A DNA stretch of 35,077 nt, taken from NCBI GenBank assembly GCA_947574235.1, contig CANPIU010000016.1, forward strand, positions 1-35,077, given 5' to 3'. Position 1 is the first letter of the stretch. Each line of letters opens with the position of its first letter. Source of the DNA: an uncultured Clostridium sp. GTDB taxonomy: Bacteria; Bacillota; Clostridia; TANB77; CAG-508. Below the pieces are notes generated by a model, which saw only the letters and a program-made list of their open reading frames with translations, did not search any database and was not told the origin of the DNA. Below are positions 9,454 through 19,346 of this stretch, in pieces. The translations under genes and the position numbers were made by a program.

Positions 9454-9482
9454 TTGCAATGTGTTTCTTTTTGGTATAGAAT
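9454..9482 (+). promoter_or_regulatory. gap promoter
   Basis: TTGCAA (9454-9459), 17 nt, TAGAAT (9477-9482); a TGGTATA extended -10 overlaps. The segment CTTTTTGGTATA is nearly the same as in the pgk promoter. Just downstream, CTAAAA (9491-9496) and TTTTAG (9503-9508) form an inverted repeat that could be an operator. Confidence 0.65.
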
Positions 9483-9532
9483 TGAGTTGTCTAAAAATTT
9501 GATTTTAGGCAATAATATGAATATGATATTAA

Positions 9533-10558
<1,026 letters not shown>

Positions 10559-10585
10559 TTTTTAAAAGGAAGATAAGAAGAAAAG

Positions 10586-10625
10586 CTAAGATTTTGGTAA
10601 ATACTACGAAAATCTTAGTTTTTTT
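10586..10625 (+). terminator. gap terminator
   Basis: CTAAGATTTT (10586-10595) pairs with AAAATCTTAG (10609-10618), followed by a run of seven T. Confidence 0.93.
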
Positions 10626-10675
10626 GTGTCTAATTAATAAGCGTTACTTTTTGCCAAGGAATATTACATAAATAC

Positions 10676-10704
10676 TTGTTTTCTTATACGAAATGGGATA
10701 TAGT
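10676..10704 (+). promoter_or_regulatory. promoter of the 241-aa membrane protein gene
   Basis: TTGTTT (10676-10681), 17 nt, TATAGT (10699-10704), 25 nt before the ATG. Confidence 0.55.
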
Positions 10705-10729
10705 ATAGTAGAAGAAAAGAGGGAAAGAT

Positions 10730-11455
10730 ATGTTTAGAAATCGAGGACAAATACCAAATATTGATACAAATGGAGGAAAGATTGAAGGATATAGACCACT
10801 TTATAGGTCACACTATTGGTGGAGAAGATATATTATTAAATATGATAAAACATTTGTAATAATGGAAATAGTATCAGCTTTGCTTATTTTTTTAATCGTA
10901 TTAGCAGTGTATTTGTTTGCTTATCCAATATCTTTTGATGACCCACTAGCAACAATGAAGAATAACTTTTTAACGGCTCAACTAATAGCAATAATTGGTA
11001 GCCTTGTCATGATGGTAGCCGTTACTTTTTTTACTAAAAGTAAGGAAAAATTGATAAGAAATTTAAGAATAGTAGGTTTATTTTCATTGACAATTCTAAT
11101 TGTACTTGTGCTAGCAAAGCTAAATATGGATGCTACTTATAATAAGGAAGAAAAGTTTGAAGAATTTTATGAACAATATGAAGCAAAAGATAATGAGACC
11201 CAAAATTCCAATAAAATGGATTTAAAATTATCTGGGATGAAATTATTAAATCGAAAAGAAGCGTATAAGGAAGAAAGTAAAAATGCTTATACTAATTTTT
11301 CTGTTAAAGTAATGCTATATATAACAGTACAAATGGCGATTATAGCTATTACATTTTTCTTGTCGCATCGAGTATCAGCAAGGGAGAGGAAAAAAGAAAA
11401 ATTAACAAAGGATGATGCGATTTTATTTGACGAAGAGGAAAATATTAAATATTAA
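10730..11455 (+). CDS. membrane protein of unknown function, four segments
   Basis: I do not recognise this 241-residue protein. It has a cytoplasmic-looking basic N-terminus (about 1-40, containing YRPLYRSHYWWRRYIIKYDK) and hydrophobic segments near 44-65, 85-103 and 112-131. A charged loop of about 60 residues comes next, with a fourth segment near 195-215 and a charged C-terminal tail. GAGGGA precedes the ATG. It is transcribed alone between the gap terminator and a bidirectional terminator. Confidence 0.85.
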   Translation: MFRNRGQIPNIDTNGGKIEGYRPLYRSHYWWRRYIIKYDKTFVIMEIVSALLIFLIVLAVYLFAYPISFDDPLATMKNNFLTAQLIAIIGSLVMMVAVTFFTKSKEKLIRNLRIVGLFSLTILIVLVLAKLNMDATYNKEEKFEEFYEQYEAKDNETQNSNKMDLKLSGMKLLNRKEAYKEESKNAYTNFSVKVMLYITVQMAIIAITFFLSHRVSARERKKEKLTKDDAILFDEEENIKY

Positions 11456-11486
11456 AAAGGTTATAGCCAAAAGGTATAACCTTTTT
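11454..11486. terminator. bidirectional terminator
   Basis: AAAAAGGTTATA (11454-11465) and TATAACCTTTTT (11475-11486) form a perfect 12-bp stem with T-rich exits on both strands. It lies between two converging genes. Confidence 0.9.
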
Positions 11487-11491
11487 AACAA

Positions 11492-11989
11492 TTATGGGGT
11501 ATCGTAAAAAGTATCAACAGGAGAATTATTTTTTCGAGTACCATCTGCAATTGATAGAGATAAAAAAGCTGCATAAAGCAATAATAAAGAGGCAATTAAA
11601 GTGATATCAGATAAGTAAGGCCCCAAATAATAAAAATATTCATTAACACTTACGTAATAATCAAAGGGATAAAACAAAATTTCTAGATGAGTTAATAATT
11701 GAATTAAATCATAAATCAATAACCATCCAAGAGGAAGGATAGCAATAATTACATTTCTTTTACTAGTTTGCCAAGAATATTTTGGTATTTGGTAATAAGC
11801 CAATAGAACAAAAATAAAAGAAATCCCCTCAAAAATACAGCCAAAGTCAAAAGCGTTAAATAAGAAAGAGCCAATTATATAGGTGCAAAAACTAAAAGCA
11901 GATATTCCCATACAAACTCTTAATAAATTACTTGCTTTTTCTGCGTATACTTTTTTTATGTGTTCGTTGTTTTCAGTTTTGTTTTCCAT
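11492..11989 (-). CDS. small membrane protein of unknown function
   Basis: 165 residues on the minus strand, starting at ATG 11989-11987 with GGAGG upstream. There are four hydrophobic segments near residues 22-45, 49-67, 80-100 and 125-145, short loops and a polar C-terminus. No family was recognised. It diverges from carAB and converges on the 241-aa membrane protein gene. Confidence 0.8.
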   Translation of the reverse strand: MENKTENNEHIKKVYAEKASNLLRVCMGISAFSFCTYIIGSFLFNAFDFGCIFEGISFIFVLLAYYQIPKYSWQTSKRNVIIAILPLGWLLIYDLIQLLTHLEILFYPFDYYVSVNEYFYYLGPYLSDITLIASLLLLYAAFLSLSIADGTRKNNSPVDTFYDTP

Positions 11990-12020
11990 TTGAAATTTCC
12001 TCCATAAATTAGATAACTAT

Positions 12021-12049
12021 AGTTTATCTCATACTAGTAAAAATTGCAA
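12021..12049 (-). promoter_or_regulatory. promoter of the minus-strand membrane protein gene
   Basis: On the minus strand, TTGCAA (12049-12044), 17 nt, TAAACT (12026-12021). The -10 is embedded in a near-palindrome, GATAACTATAGTTTATC. Confidence 0.55.
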
Positions 12050-12073
12050 GACGAAAATAAATCAAAAAAACGC

Positions 12074-12103
12074 TTGCAATTTGTAGTCAAAATTTGTTAT
12101 AAT
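12074..12103 (+). promoter_or_regulatory. carAB promoter
   Basis: TTGCAA (12074-12079), 18 nt, consensus TATAAT (12098-12103). Transcription should begin near 12110, leaving an untranslated leader of about 190 nt before carA that carries the small open reading frame and terminator. Confidence 0.75.
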
Positions 12104-12168
12104 ATTGGAGATGAAAAAGAAAAGCCAAGAAAAAACATAAAAAAGCAAAAGAAGGGAAGGAAATAAAC

Positions 12169-12249
12169 ATGAAAAAACCATTAAGAAAAACAAATGTAAT
12201 CATAAAAGCAAGAGTTTTCTTAATCGTTGTTTTGTTTTTATTTTCATGA
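12169..12249 (+). CDS. 26-residue leader peptide upstream of carA
   Basis: A small reading frame with its own ribosome binding site (GAAGGGAAGG, 12151-12160), starting MKKPLRKTNV and ending VVLFLFS. It stops one base before a rho-independent terminator. Its last third is translated from a very T-rich tract (22 of 33 bases at 12214-12246). There is no run of one amino acid; only two Arg codons are present. The arrangement resembles the E. coli pyrBI leader, where coupled translation lets RNA polymerase pass the terminator when UTP is low. It could alternatively be a small hydrophobic peptide with its own role. Confidence 0.7.
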   Translation: MKKPLRKTNVIIKARVFLIVVLFLFS

Positions 12250-12250
12250 T

Positions 12251-12281
12251 AAATAAGGAACACTTATCCTTATTTTTTTTT
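12251..12281 (+). terminator. attenuator terminator before carA
   Basis: AAATAAGGA (12251-12259) pairs perfectly with TCCTTATTT (12267-12275), followed by further T. It lies between the leader peptide stop and the carA ribosome binding site, so it must be regulated or leaky for carAB to be expressed. No PyrR-binding loop consensus was seen. Confidence 0.85.
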
Positions 12282-12301
12282 GTTGAAGCAAGGAGGTAAC
12301 C

Positions 12302-13381
12302 ATGAAAGAATTTAACAAAAAAATCGTATTAGAAGATGGAGAAGAATACTATGGATACGGCTTTGGAGCGGACAAAGAAGCAGTATGTGAGATTGTATTT
12401 AACACCTCTATGGTAGGCTATCAAGAAATTGTATCAGACCCATCCTATACCTATCAAATGGTAGTTATGACCTATCCATTAATCGGAAACTATGGAATTA
12501 CAGACGATGACTATGAAACAAGACAACCAACCATTGGAGGGATGATTGTACGAGAATACAATGATTTGCCAAGTAACTTTCGATATACCAAAACACTATC
12601 TGAATACTTAGAAGAAAATGACATACCAGGAATTGCAGGGATTGATACGAGAAAATTAACAAGAAGCATCCGAGAAAAAGGAAGCCGAAAAGTCATCATA
12701 ACAGACAGTAAAACTAGCAAGGAAGAAGCTTTGAAGACACTAAAAGGAACAGAAATACCAAGAGATGCCGTAGCAAAGGTAAGTTGCAAGAAAAAATGGT
12801 ATTCCAGAACGGCTAATCACAAGTATCATGTAGTAGCAGTCGACTGTGGTATTAAATTAAATATTGTAAGAAGCCTAAATAAAAGAGGCTGTAATGTAAC
12901 GGTAGTTCCTTATCATACAACGGCTAAGGAAATTATAGAATTAAAGCCAGATGGCGTATTTTTATCCAATGGACCAGGAGATCCAGAAGACGTAAAAGAG
13001 GTTATTAAGCTTGTGAAAGAATTAAAAGGGAAGTATCCAATCTTTGGTATTTGTTTGGGTCATCAAATGATAAGTTTAGCTTATGGAGCCAAGACCTATA
13101 AACTAAAATTTGGTCACAGGGGAGGCAATCATCCTGTCCTAAATTTAGAAAATGATAAAATCGAAATTACCAGCCAAAATCATAGCTATGCCGTAGATGA
13201 AAAATCCCTACAAAAAACTGACTTAACAGTAACCCATAAAAACATTTTAGACGATACCATAGAAGGGCTACAGTGTAAAAAAGACAAAGTCTTTAGTGTG
13301 CAATATCATCCAGAAAGTGCACCAGGACCACAAGATAGCGGATACTTATTTGATAAATTTATTGAATTATTGAAAAAATAG
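12302..13381 (+). CDS. carA: carbamoyl-phosphate synthase small (glutaminase) subunit
   Basis: Hydrolyses glutamine and passes ammonia to CarB for carbamoyl phosphate synthesis, feeding pyrimidine and arginine pathways. The 359-residue protein has the N-terminal CarA domain (about 1-150) and a class I glutamine amidotransferase domain. Its triad is visible as Cys251 in FGICLGHQ, His336 and Glu338 in [16 protein letters not shown] lies upstream of the ATG at good spacing. carB follows after 16 nt. Expression probably passes through the upstream terminator. Confidence 0.97.
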   Translation: MKEFNKKIVLEDGEEYYGYGFGADKEAVCEIVFNTSMVGYQEIVSDPSYTYQMVVMTYPLIGNYGITDDDYETRQPTIGGMIVREYNDLPSNFRYTKTLSEYLEENDIPGIAGIDTRKLTRSIREKGSRKVIITDSKTSKEEALKTLKGTEIPRDAVAKVSCKKKWYSRTANHKYHVVAVDCGIKLNIVRSLNKRGCNVTVVPYHTTAKEIIELKPDGVFLSNGPGDPEDVKEVIKLVKELKGKYPIFGICLGHQMISLAYGAKTYKLKFGHRGGNHPVLNLENDKIEITSQNHSYAVDEKSLQKTDLTVTHKNILDDTIEGLQCKKDKVFSVQYHPESAPGPQDSGYLFDKFIELLKK

Positions 13382-13397
13382 AGAAAGGTTGAGAAAC

Positions 13398-16300
13398 ATG
13401 CCAAAAAGAAAAGATATTAAAACCGTATTAGTCATTGGTTCAGGACCAATTGTAATAGGACAAGCAGCTGAATTCGACTATGCAGGAACCCAAGCCTGTT
13501 TAGCCCTAAAAGAAGAAGGATACAAAGTAATCCTAGTAAACTCTAACCCAGCTACCATTATGACAGATACTTCCATTGCAGACAAAGTCTATATGGAGCC
13601 ACTAACGATAGAATATATTGCCAAAATTATTCGTTATGAAAGACCAGATGCCATACTTCCGGGAATCGGAGGGCAAACAGGGCTAAACATAGCCATGCAA
13701 TTGTACAAAAAAGGCGTTTTGCAAGAGTGCCAAGTGGAGTTGTTAGGAACGAGCAGTGAAAGTATTGAAAGAGCAGAAGATAGGGAAAAATTCAAAAGTT
13801 TATGTGAAGAATTAGGAGAGCCAGTTTTAGAGTCAATCATAGCAACTACCATAGAAGAAGGAATTGAGGCAGCTAATAAAATAGGCTATCCAGTTGTGTT
13901 AAGACCAGCCTTTACCTTAGGAGGAACTGGTGGAGGCTTTGCCGATAATGAAGAAGAACTAAAAGAAACGATTAAACACGCTTTAAAATTATCCCCAGTA
14001 GGTCAAGTATTAGTGGAAAAAAGTATTAAGGGATATAAAGAAATTGAATACGAAGTTATTCGAGATAAAAATGATACTGCCATCACAGTATGTAATATGG
14101 AAAACTTAGACCCAGTTGGAATTCATACAGGAGACTCCATTGTCGTAGCACCAAGCCAAACCTTAACCAACAAAGAATATCAACTATTAAGAGACAGTGC
14201 TTTAAAGATTATTAGGGCTCTAAAAATCGAAGGAGGATGCAACGTTCAATTTGCACTAGACCCAAACTCTTTCCAATATTACTTAATCGAAGTTAATCCA
14301 CGTGTGTCTCGTTCTTCTGCATTAGCTTCTAAAGCAAGCGGATATCCAATTGCAAGAGTATCTGCTAAAATTGCTATTGGTATGAGATTAGATGAAATCA
14401 TGCTAGCCAATACACCAGCTAGTTTTGAGCCAGCACTTGACTACGTGGTATCCAAAGTGGCAAGATTTCCGTTTGACAAATTTACCTTAGCCTCTAACAA
14501 ACTAAGCACCCAGATGAAAGCAACAGGAGAGGTAATGAGTGTAGGAAGAACCGTAGAAGAAAGCTTGTTAAAAGCAATTCGTTCTTTGGAAATCGGGGTA
14601 TGCCATATTCAAATGGATAAATTTAACAAAGTAGAGAACGAAGAACTAATGACTTATATCCAAGATGGAACGGATGACAGAATTTATGCGATTGCAGAAT
14701 TAATCAGAAGAAATGTCGATTTAGGTTTGCTTTATAACCTAACCAAAATTGATATGTTTTTCTTAGAAAAAATAAAGAATATTGTAAAAGCAGAAGAAAT
14801 ACTAGCTAAAAATAAAGGAAATATCGAAATCCTAAAACAAGTCAAGAAAATGGGCTTTAGTGATAAATATATTGCGAAAGTATGGAAGAAAACAGAAGAA
14901 GAAATTTATTTATTACGTAAAAAAGAAAAATTGTATCCTGTGTATAAAATGATAGATACTTGTAGTAGTGAATTTGAAAGTTATGTGCCATATTTCTATT
15001 CAACCTATGAAGAAGAAAATGAATCTATCATTAGCAAGAAAAAGAAAATTATTGTACTAGGAGCAGGACCTATCCGAATTGGGCAAGGGGTAGAATTTGA
15101 CTATTCTACTGTACATGCCATTCAGACGATTAAAGAAGCAGGCTATGAAGCTATTATTATCAACAATAACCCAGAAACGGTATCAACCGATTACACAACA
15201 AGTGATAAGCTATACTTTGAGCCATTAACGGTAGAAGACGTGATGAATATCATTGACTTAGAAAAACCAGAAGGGGTCATTGCAGCTTTAGGAGGCCAAA
15301 CTGCTATTAATTTAGCAGAACCACTTGCCAAATTAGGAGTAAAAATCATTGGAACTGACGTAAATGCGATTGAAAAAGCAGAAAACAGAGATGCTTTTGA
15401 AAAAGTAATGAAAAAGCTAAAATTATTGCAACCAAAAGGAGAAGCGGTAACCAATATAAAAGATGGAATCAAAGTAGCAGAGGAAATTGGCTATCCTGTT
15501 TTAGTAAGACCAAGCTATGTACTAGGTGGAAGGGCAATGCAAATTGTGTCTAACAAAAAAGCCTTAGAAAAATACTTAAAAACAGCAGTAGAGGTTAATA
15601 CCAAGCAGCCCGTATTAGTCGATAAATATATCACAGGAAAAGAACTAGAAGTAGATGCGGTATGTGATGGAACTGACGTATTTGTACCAGGTATCATGGA
15701 ACACGTAGAAAAAACAGGAATTCACTCAGGTGATAGTATTAGTATCTATCCAACTTTTAGCGTAAGCGAAAAAGCAAAGCAAACTATCTTAGATTATACG
15801 GTAAAACTAGGCTTAGGAATTGGCATCGTAGGACTCTATAATATTCAATTCATTGTTGACAAAAACGAAGACGTTTATGTCATAGAAGTCAATCCACGTT
15901 CTTCTAGAACCGTGCCATTTATCTCAAAATCAACAGGCTATTCCTTAGCCGATATTGGTACCTTAGTTATGCTTGGCAAAACGTTAAAAGAACAGGGAAT
16001 AACAGAAGTATATCCAAAAGAAAAAGAAAAATGGTATGTCAAAGCACCAGCCTTTTCATTTTCTAAATTAGCAGGGCTAGATGCGTATCTATCTCCAGAG
16101 ATGAAATCAACAGGAGAGGCTATTGGTTATGACAAAAAACTAACAAGAGCCTTATACAAAGCCTTGCAATCTTCCGGGATGCGTTTAGCCAACTATGGAA
16201 CCATTTTCTTAACCATAGCAGACAAAGATAAAGAAGAAGCTTTGCCATTAATTCGAAGATTTTACAATTTAGGCTTTAACATAGAAGCTACCGAAGGAAC

Positions 16301-16580
16301 CGCTAAATTCTTGAAAAAGCAAGGAATACGAACCAGAGTGAAAAAGAAAATTAGTGAAGGTAGTGAAGAAATATTAGACTCTATGAGAAAAGGCTATGTT
16401 AATTATGTGATTAACACCAAAAATATTGATTCCATTGACCAAGAAACCGATGGAGCCTTAATTAGAAGGTGTGCCGTAGAAAATAATATACCTATTTTTA
16501 CTGCACTTGATACCGTTAGCGTTTTATTAGATGTTTTAGAGGAGATTACTTTAGGAATTTCAACCATTGACGAAAAATGA
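13398..16580 (+). CDS. carB: carbamoyl-phosphate synthase large subunit
   Basis: Makes carbamoyl phosphate from bicarbonate, ammonia and two ATP. ATG 13398 is preferred over TTG 13389 because AAAGG (13384-13388) is then correctly spaced, and the protein begins [20 protein letters not shown] as expected. The 1060-residue protein has the duplicated ATP-grasp architecture. Nucleotide-binding repeats are [15 protein letters not shown] near the start and [15 protein letters not shown] near 555. The C-terminal MGS-like regulatory domain starts at about 930. The TGA stop is the first triplet of a family A repeat. Confidence 0.97.
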   Translation: MPKRKDIKTVLVIGSGPIVIGQAAEFDYAGTQACLALKEEGYKVILVNSNPATIMTDTSIADKVYMEPLTIEYIAKIIRYERPDAILPGIGGQTGLNIAMQLYKKGVLQECQVELLGTSSESIERAEDREKFKSLCEELGEPVLESIIATTIEEGIEAANKIGYPVVLRPAFTLGGTGGGFADNEEELKETIKHALKLSPVGQVLVEKSIKGYKEIEYEVIRDKNDTAITVCNMENLDPVGIHTGDSIVVAPSQTLTNKEYQLLRDSALKIIRALKIEGGCNVQFALDPNSFQYYLIEVNPRVSRSSALASKASGYPIARVSAKIAIGMRLDEIMLANTPASFEPALDYVVSKVARFPFDKFTLASNKLSTQMKATGEVMSVGRTVEESLLKAIRSLEIGVCHIQMDKFNKVENEELMTYIQDGTDDRIYAIAELIRRNVDLGLLYNLTKIDMFFLEKIKNIVKAEEILAKNKGNIEILKQVKKMGFSDKYIAKVWKKTEEEIYLLRKKEKLYPVYKMIDTCSSEFESYVPYFYSTYEEENESIISKKKKIIVLGAGPIRIGQGVEFDYSTVHAIQTIKEAGYEAIIINNNPETVSTDYTTSDKLYFEPLTVEDVMNIIDLEKPEGVIAALGGQTAINLAEPLAKLGVKIIGTDVNAIEKAENRDAFEKVMKKLKLLQPKGEAVTNIKDGIKVAEEIGYPVLVRPSYVLGGRAMQIVSNKKALEKYLKTAVEVNTKQPVLVDKYITGKELEVDAVCDGTDVFVPGIMEHVEKTGIHSGDSISIYPTFSVSEKAKQTILDYTVKLGLGIGIVGLYNIQFIVDKNEDVYVIEVNPRSSRTVPFISKSTGYSLADIGTLVMLGKTLKEQGITEVYPKEKEKWYVKAPAFSFSKLAGLDAYLSPEMKSTGEAIGYDKKLTRALYKALQSSGMRLANYGTIFLTIADKDKEEALPLIRRFYNLGFNIEATEGTAKFLKKQGIRTRVKKKISEGSEEILDSMRKGYVNYVINTKNIDSIDQETDGALIRRCAVENNIPIFTALDTVSVLLDVLEEITLGISTIDEK

Positions 16581-16684
16581 GACAGGAGGGACAGGTATAA
16601 AATGTCTCATTTTCTATAAATACTTATATATTAAATTAAGTATATTAAAAAATGAGACATTTTAGACCTGTCCCTCCTGTCTCA
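16578..16684. repeat. family A repeats 2 and 3 as a long inverted repeat
   Basis: Left arm 16578-16609 and right arm 16653-16684 are each a 32-nt family A unit in opposite orientation, matching over 31 of 32 positions. The complementarity extends into flanking ATTTT/AAAAT. The 43-nt AT-rich spacer would form the loop. This could terminate carAB transcription or be a REP doublet. Confidence 0.92.
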
Positions 16685-16942
16685 AAAAAATCTATCTCCT
16701 ATTTCAAAAGCCGAGTCTCCTTTGTCTCAATTGGGGCTCGAAAAATGTCGAGAAATGCTGAAAATTGCGACGAAAACATAACTAAAAAGCTTGAAAAAAG
16801 TAATAAAATGTGATTTAATAGAAATCAATTAATTCAAAGAATTTTAAAATCGAAAGAATTCCAAATACAAAGAAAAAGTGAGAAATTAAGAACAAGAGTG
16901 TGACAAACGAACTTTATTAATAGTTTTACTTTAAAATAAAAA
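16685..16942. other. intergenic stretch before the Rpn gene
   Basis: No gene is visible. It contains a small hairpin, CTCGA (16737-16741) with TCGAG (16748-16752), and AT-rich sequence. Confidence 0.5.
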
Positions 16943-16971
16943 TTGACGTATTCATAAATATGGATTATAAT
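16943..16971 (+). promoter_or_regulatory. promoter of the Rpn gene, abutting its ribosome binding site
   Basis: TTGACG (16943-16948), 17 nt, consensus TATAAT (16966-16971). The GAAGGAG ribosome binding site begins at 16972. Transcription would start within or just past the binding site, so the mRNA may be nearly leaderless. Confidence 0.65.
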
Positions 16972-16987
16972 GAAGGAGAAATAAAAT

Positions 16988-17977
16988 ATGAAGCAATTTA
17001 ATTATCAAGATTATTTAAGGTATCAAGAATTAAAGAAGAGGGAAGTAACAGGGGTAGCGGAAGAATCTACACCTTATAAGTTAGAAGGGATGCAAGTAAA
17101 CAAACCTCATGATAAAATCTTTAAACTGGTATTAGCAGAGAAAAAACAAGCAATAGAATTAATTAATAAGGTATTGAACTTATCTCCTAAGCTAACAGAG
17201 GAAGAGATAGAAAGATATAGCACAGAACATATTGACTATTTACTTCGAGAGAGTGCGTCAGATTTCGTTTACAAAATGAAACAGATGGATATATTTTTCT
17301 TGCTTGAGCATCAAAGCACCATTGATTATAATATGCCAAAGAGAATTTTAGAGTACGAAGTAGAAATCATAAAAGAGGCAGTAAAAGGAAGAAAATTTAC
17401 GAAAAATAATCATAGATTACCAACCGTGATACCGATTGTAATTTATACAGGTAGTCAAAAGTGGGAGGTAGAAAAATACATACAGGAGTGTCAAGTACTA
17501 TTACAAGGTGCTCAAAAAATTAAACTAGGAGAGTATTATGTGATAGACGTAAACGATTATAGTAATGAGGAATTAGAAAACGATGAATTATTTTTATCGA
17601 AAGTGTTGTTATTGGAAAAATTAAAAAGGGAAGAGGAGATTATTCAAGTATTAGATAGGATAATCCACACAGAAAAAAACAGTAATAATCAAGAAATTTT
17701 AAAACGAGTGATTGCCTTTGTTTTAAGGGGAAAGATAGCAGAGGAAAACATAGAAAAATTAGTAAAGAAATTAGAAAAGGAGGAACCAGATATGGTAATA
17801 GAGGTATTACAAAAAGAAAATGAAAGACAAAGAAAGATAGGAATAAGAGAAGGTGTAAAGCAGGGAATAAAGCAAGCAACCTTAAATATTGCTCAAAAGA
17901 TGCTACAATTAGGAATTAACCTAGGAGAGATAGAAAAAGTAACAGGTCTAACGAAGGAAGAAATAAAGAAATTGTAG
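16988..17977 (+). CDS. Rpn family recombination-promoting nuclease / putative transposase
   Basis: Member of the YhgA-like/Rpn group with a PD-(D/E)XK nuclease fold; E. coli relatives promote RecA-independent recombination. In the 329-residue protein the core is visible as PHDKIFKLVL (about 37-46), SDFVYKMKQMDIFFLLEHQS (about 90-109, carrying the acidic and Glu-x-Gln catalytic region) and PIVIYTG (about 150). The C-terminus ends with a short helical repeat, GVKQGIKQATLNIAQKMLQL, typical of these proteins. Family A repeats lie on both sides (16578-16684 and 17981-18012). Its activity here is unproven. Confidence 0.85.
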   Translation: MKQFNYQDYLRYQELKKREVTGVAEESTPYKLEGMQVNKPHDKIFKLVLAEKKQAIELINKVLNLSPKLTEEEIERYSTEHIDYLLRESASDFVYKMKQMDIFFLLEHQSTIDYNMPKRILEYEVEIIKEAVKGRKFTKNNHRLPTVIPIVIYTGSQKWEVEKYIQECQVLLQGAQKIKLGEYYVIDVNDYSNEELENDELFLSKVLLLEKLKREEEIIQVLDRIIHTEKNSNNQEILKRVIAFVLRGKIAEENIEKLVKKLEKEEPDMVIEVLQKENERQRKIGIREGVKQGIKQATLNIAQKMLQLGINLGEIEKVTGLTKEEIKKL

Positions 17978-17980
17978 AAA

Positions 17981-18012
17981 TGAGACAAATCAGACCTGTC
18001 CCTCCTGTCTCA
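17981..18012 (-). repeat. family A repeat, copy 4 (inverted)
   Basis: On the minus strand it reads TGAGACAGGAGGGACAGG, a variable centre, then TTTGTCTCA. It lies 3 nt after the Rpn stop codon. Confidence 0.9.
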
Positions 18013-18043
18013 TGATGAAAGAAAAAATAGAAAATAAACCAAG

Positions 18044-18069
18044 AGGATACTTGAAAAGTATTCTTTTTT
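18044..18069 (+). terminator. terminator after Rpn, overlapping the pgk promoter
   Basis: AGGATACTT (18044-18052) pairs with AAGTATTCT (18056-18064, one G-T pair), followed by more T. The loop and right arm overlap the pgk -35 region. Confidence 0.7.
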
Positions 18070-18079
18070 GGTATAAAAT
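18051..18079 (+). promoter_or_regulatory. pgk promoter
   Basis: TTGAAA (18051-18056), 17 nt, TAAAAT (18074-18079), with an overlapping TGGTATA extended -10. It closely resembles the gap promoter in its spacer (CTTTTTTGGTATA). Confidence 0.6.
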
Positions 18080-18108
18080 GGTATCAGTTTAGAAAAAGAG
18101 GAAATACT

Positions 18109-18129
18109 ATGGAAGAAAACATTTTTTAG
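18109..18129 (+). other. six-codon upstream reading frame before pgk
   Basis: ATG 18109 with an AGAGGA-type site upstream encodes MEENIF and stops at TAG. That TAG is part of the pgk ribosome binding site TAGGAGG (18127-18133). It may couple initiation at pgk, or be chance. Confidence 0.35.
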
Positions 18130-18141
18130 GAGGAAAGTAAA

Positions 18142-19326
18142 ATGAGTAAAAAAACAGTAAAAGATATTGATTTAAAAGGAAAGAAGGTATTGGTTCGTTG
18201 TGATTTTAATGTACCAATGGACGAAAATAAAAATATAACCGATAACACAAGAATTGTAGCAGCTATGCCAACGATACAATATTTATTGGAAAATGATTGT
18301 GCGATTATTTTGTGTTCTCATTTAGGAAGACCAAAAGGAGAATTTAAGCCAGAATATTCTCTAAAACCAGTAGCAGAAGAATTAACTAAATTGCTAGGAA
18401 AAGAAGTGATTATGGCAAAAGACGTAGTAGGAGAAGATGCAAAGGCAAAAGCAGAAAGTTTGCAAAAAGGCCAAATTATGTTATTAGAAAATGTGAGATT
18501 TCACAAAGAAGAAACCGATAATGATAAAACATTTGCCAAACAATTAGCAGACATGGCAGAAATTTATATTAATGATGCCTTTGGTTCTGCTCATAGAGCC
18601 CACAGTTCAACCACAGGGGTTGCAGAATTTTTACCAGCCGTATCTGGCTTTTTAATCGAAAAAGAACTACAATTTTTAGGAAACGCTATTGCTAATCCAG
18701 AAAGACCTTTTGTTGCTATTTTAGGTGGTGCCAAAGTATCTGACAAAATAGGAGTAATTGATAGTTTGTTAGAAAAGGTGGATACCTTAATAATTGGTGG
18801 TGGTATGGCATATACATTTTTTAAAGCACAAGGCTATGAAGTAGGAGACTCTATTTGTGAAGTAGATAAATTAGACTTAGCAAAAGACTTAATGAAAAAA
18901 GCAGAGGAAAAGAACGTAAAACTTATTCTTCCAGTTGATACGAAAATAGCAAAAGCCAATAACCCAGAAGGAGAAAGTAAAACGGTAAAATATAATGAAA
19001 TTCCAGCAAGTTGGGAAGGCTTCGATATTGGAGAAGAGAGCATAAAATTATTCATCGAAGAATTAGAAAAAGCAAAAACAGTCGTATGGAACGGACCTTT
19101 AGGTCTATTTGAAGTAGAACAATTTGCTGTGGGAACGAACGAGATAGCCAAAGCTTTAGCAAAGATAGGTTGTACTACGATTATTGGTGGAGGAGATTCC
19201 GCAGCAGCGGTTAAAAGAGCAGGCTTAGAAGATAAAATGACACATATTTCTACTGGTGGAGGGGCTTCACTAGAATTTTTAGAAGGAAAGAAATTACCAG
19301 GCATCGAGTGCCTTCAAGATAAATAA
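18142..19326 (+). CDS. pgk: phosphoglycerate kinase
   Basis: Transfers phosphate from 1,3-bisphosphoglycerate to ADP in glycolysis. The 394-residue protein is of normal length. It opens with the canonical KKVLVRCDFNVPMD and shows CSHLGRPKG and ENVRFHKEE in the N-terminal domain. ILGGAKVSDKIGVI and the C-terminal nucleotide-binding GGGDSAAAVKRAG with ISTGGGASLEFLEGK follow. TAGGAGGAAAG lies upstream of the ATG. It begins an apparent operon with two nudix genes, tpiA, gpmI and a YezG-like gene. Confidence 0.98.
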   Translation: MSKKTVKDIDLKGKKVLVRCDFNVPMDENKNITDNTRIVAAMPTIQYLLENDCAIILCSHLGRPKGEFKPEYSLKPVAEELTKLLGKEVIMAKDVVGEDAKAKAESLQKGQIMLLENVRFHKEETDNDKTFAKQLADMAEIYINDAFGSAHRAHSSTTGVAEFLPAVSGFLIEKELQFLGNAIANPERPFVAILGGAKVSDKIGVIDSLLEKVDTLIIGGGMAYTFFKAQGYEVGDSICEVDKLDLAKDLMKKAEEKNVKLILPVDTKIAKANNPEGESKTVKYNEIPASWEGFDIGEESIKLFIEELEKAKTVVWNGPLGLFEVEQFAVGTNEIAKALAKIGCTTIIGGGDSAAAVKRAGLEDKMTHISTGGGASLEFLEGKKLPGIECLQDK

Positions 19327-19346
19327 AGAAGTTAGGATGTTAAAAT

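Noticed and set aside
12110..12300. PyrR-binding leader or T-box before carA
   Set aside because: No recognisable PyrR loop consensus, no T-box specifier or T-box motif; a translated leader plus terminator explains the sequence better.
16578..16684. CRISPR array
   Set aside because: Only two inverted copies, with no regular direct repeat-spacer pattern and no cas genes.
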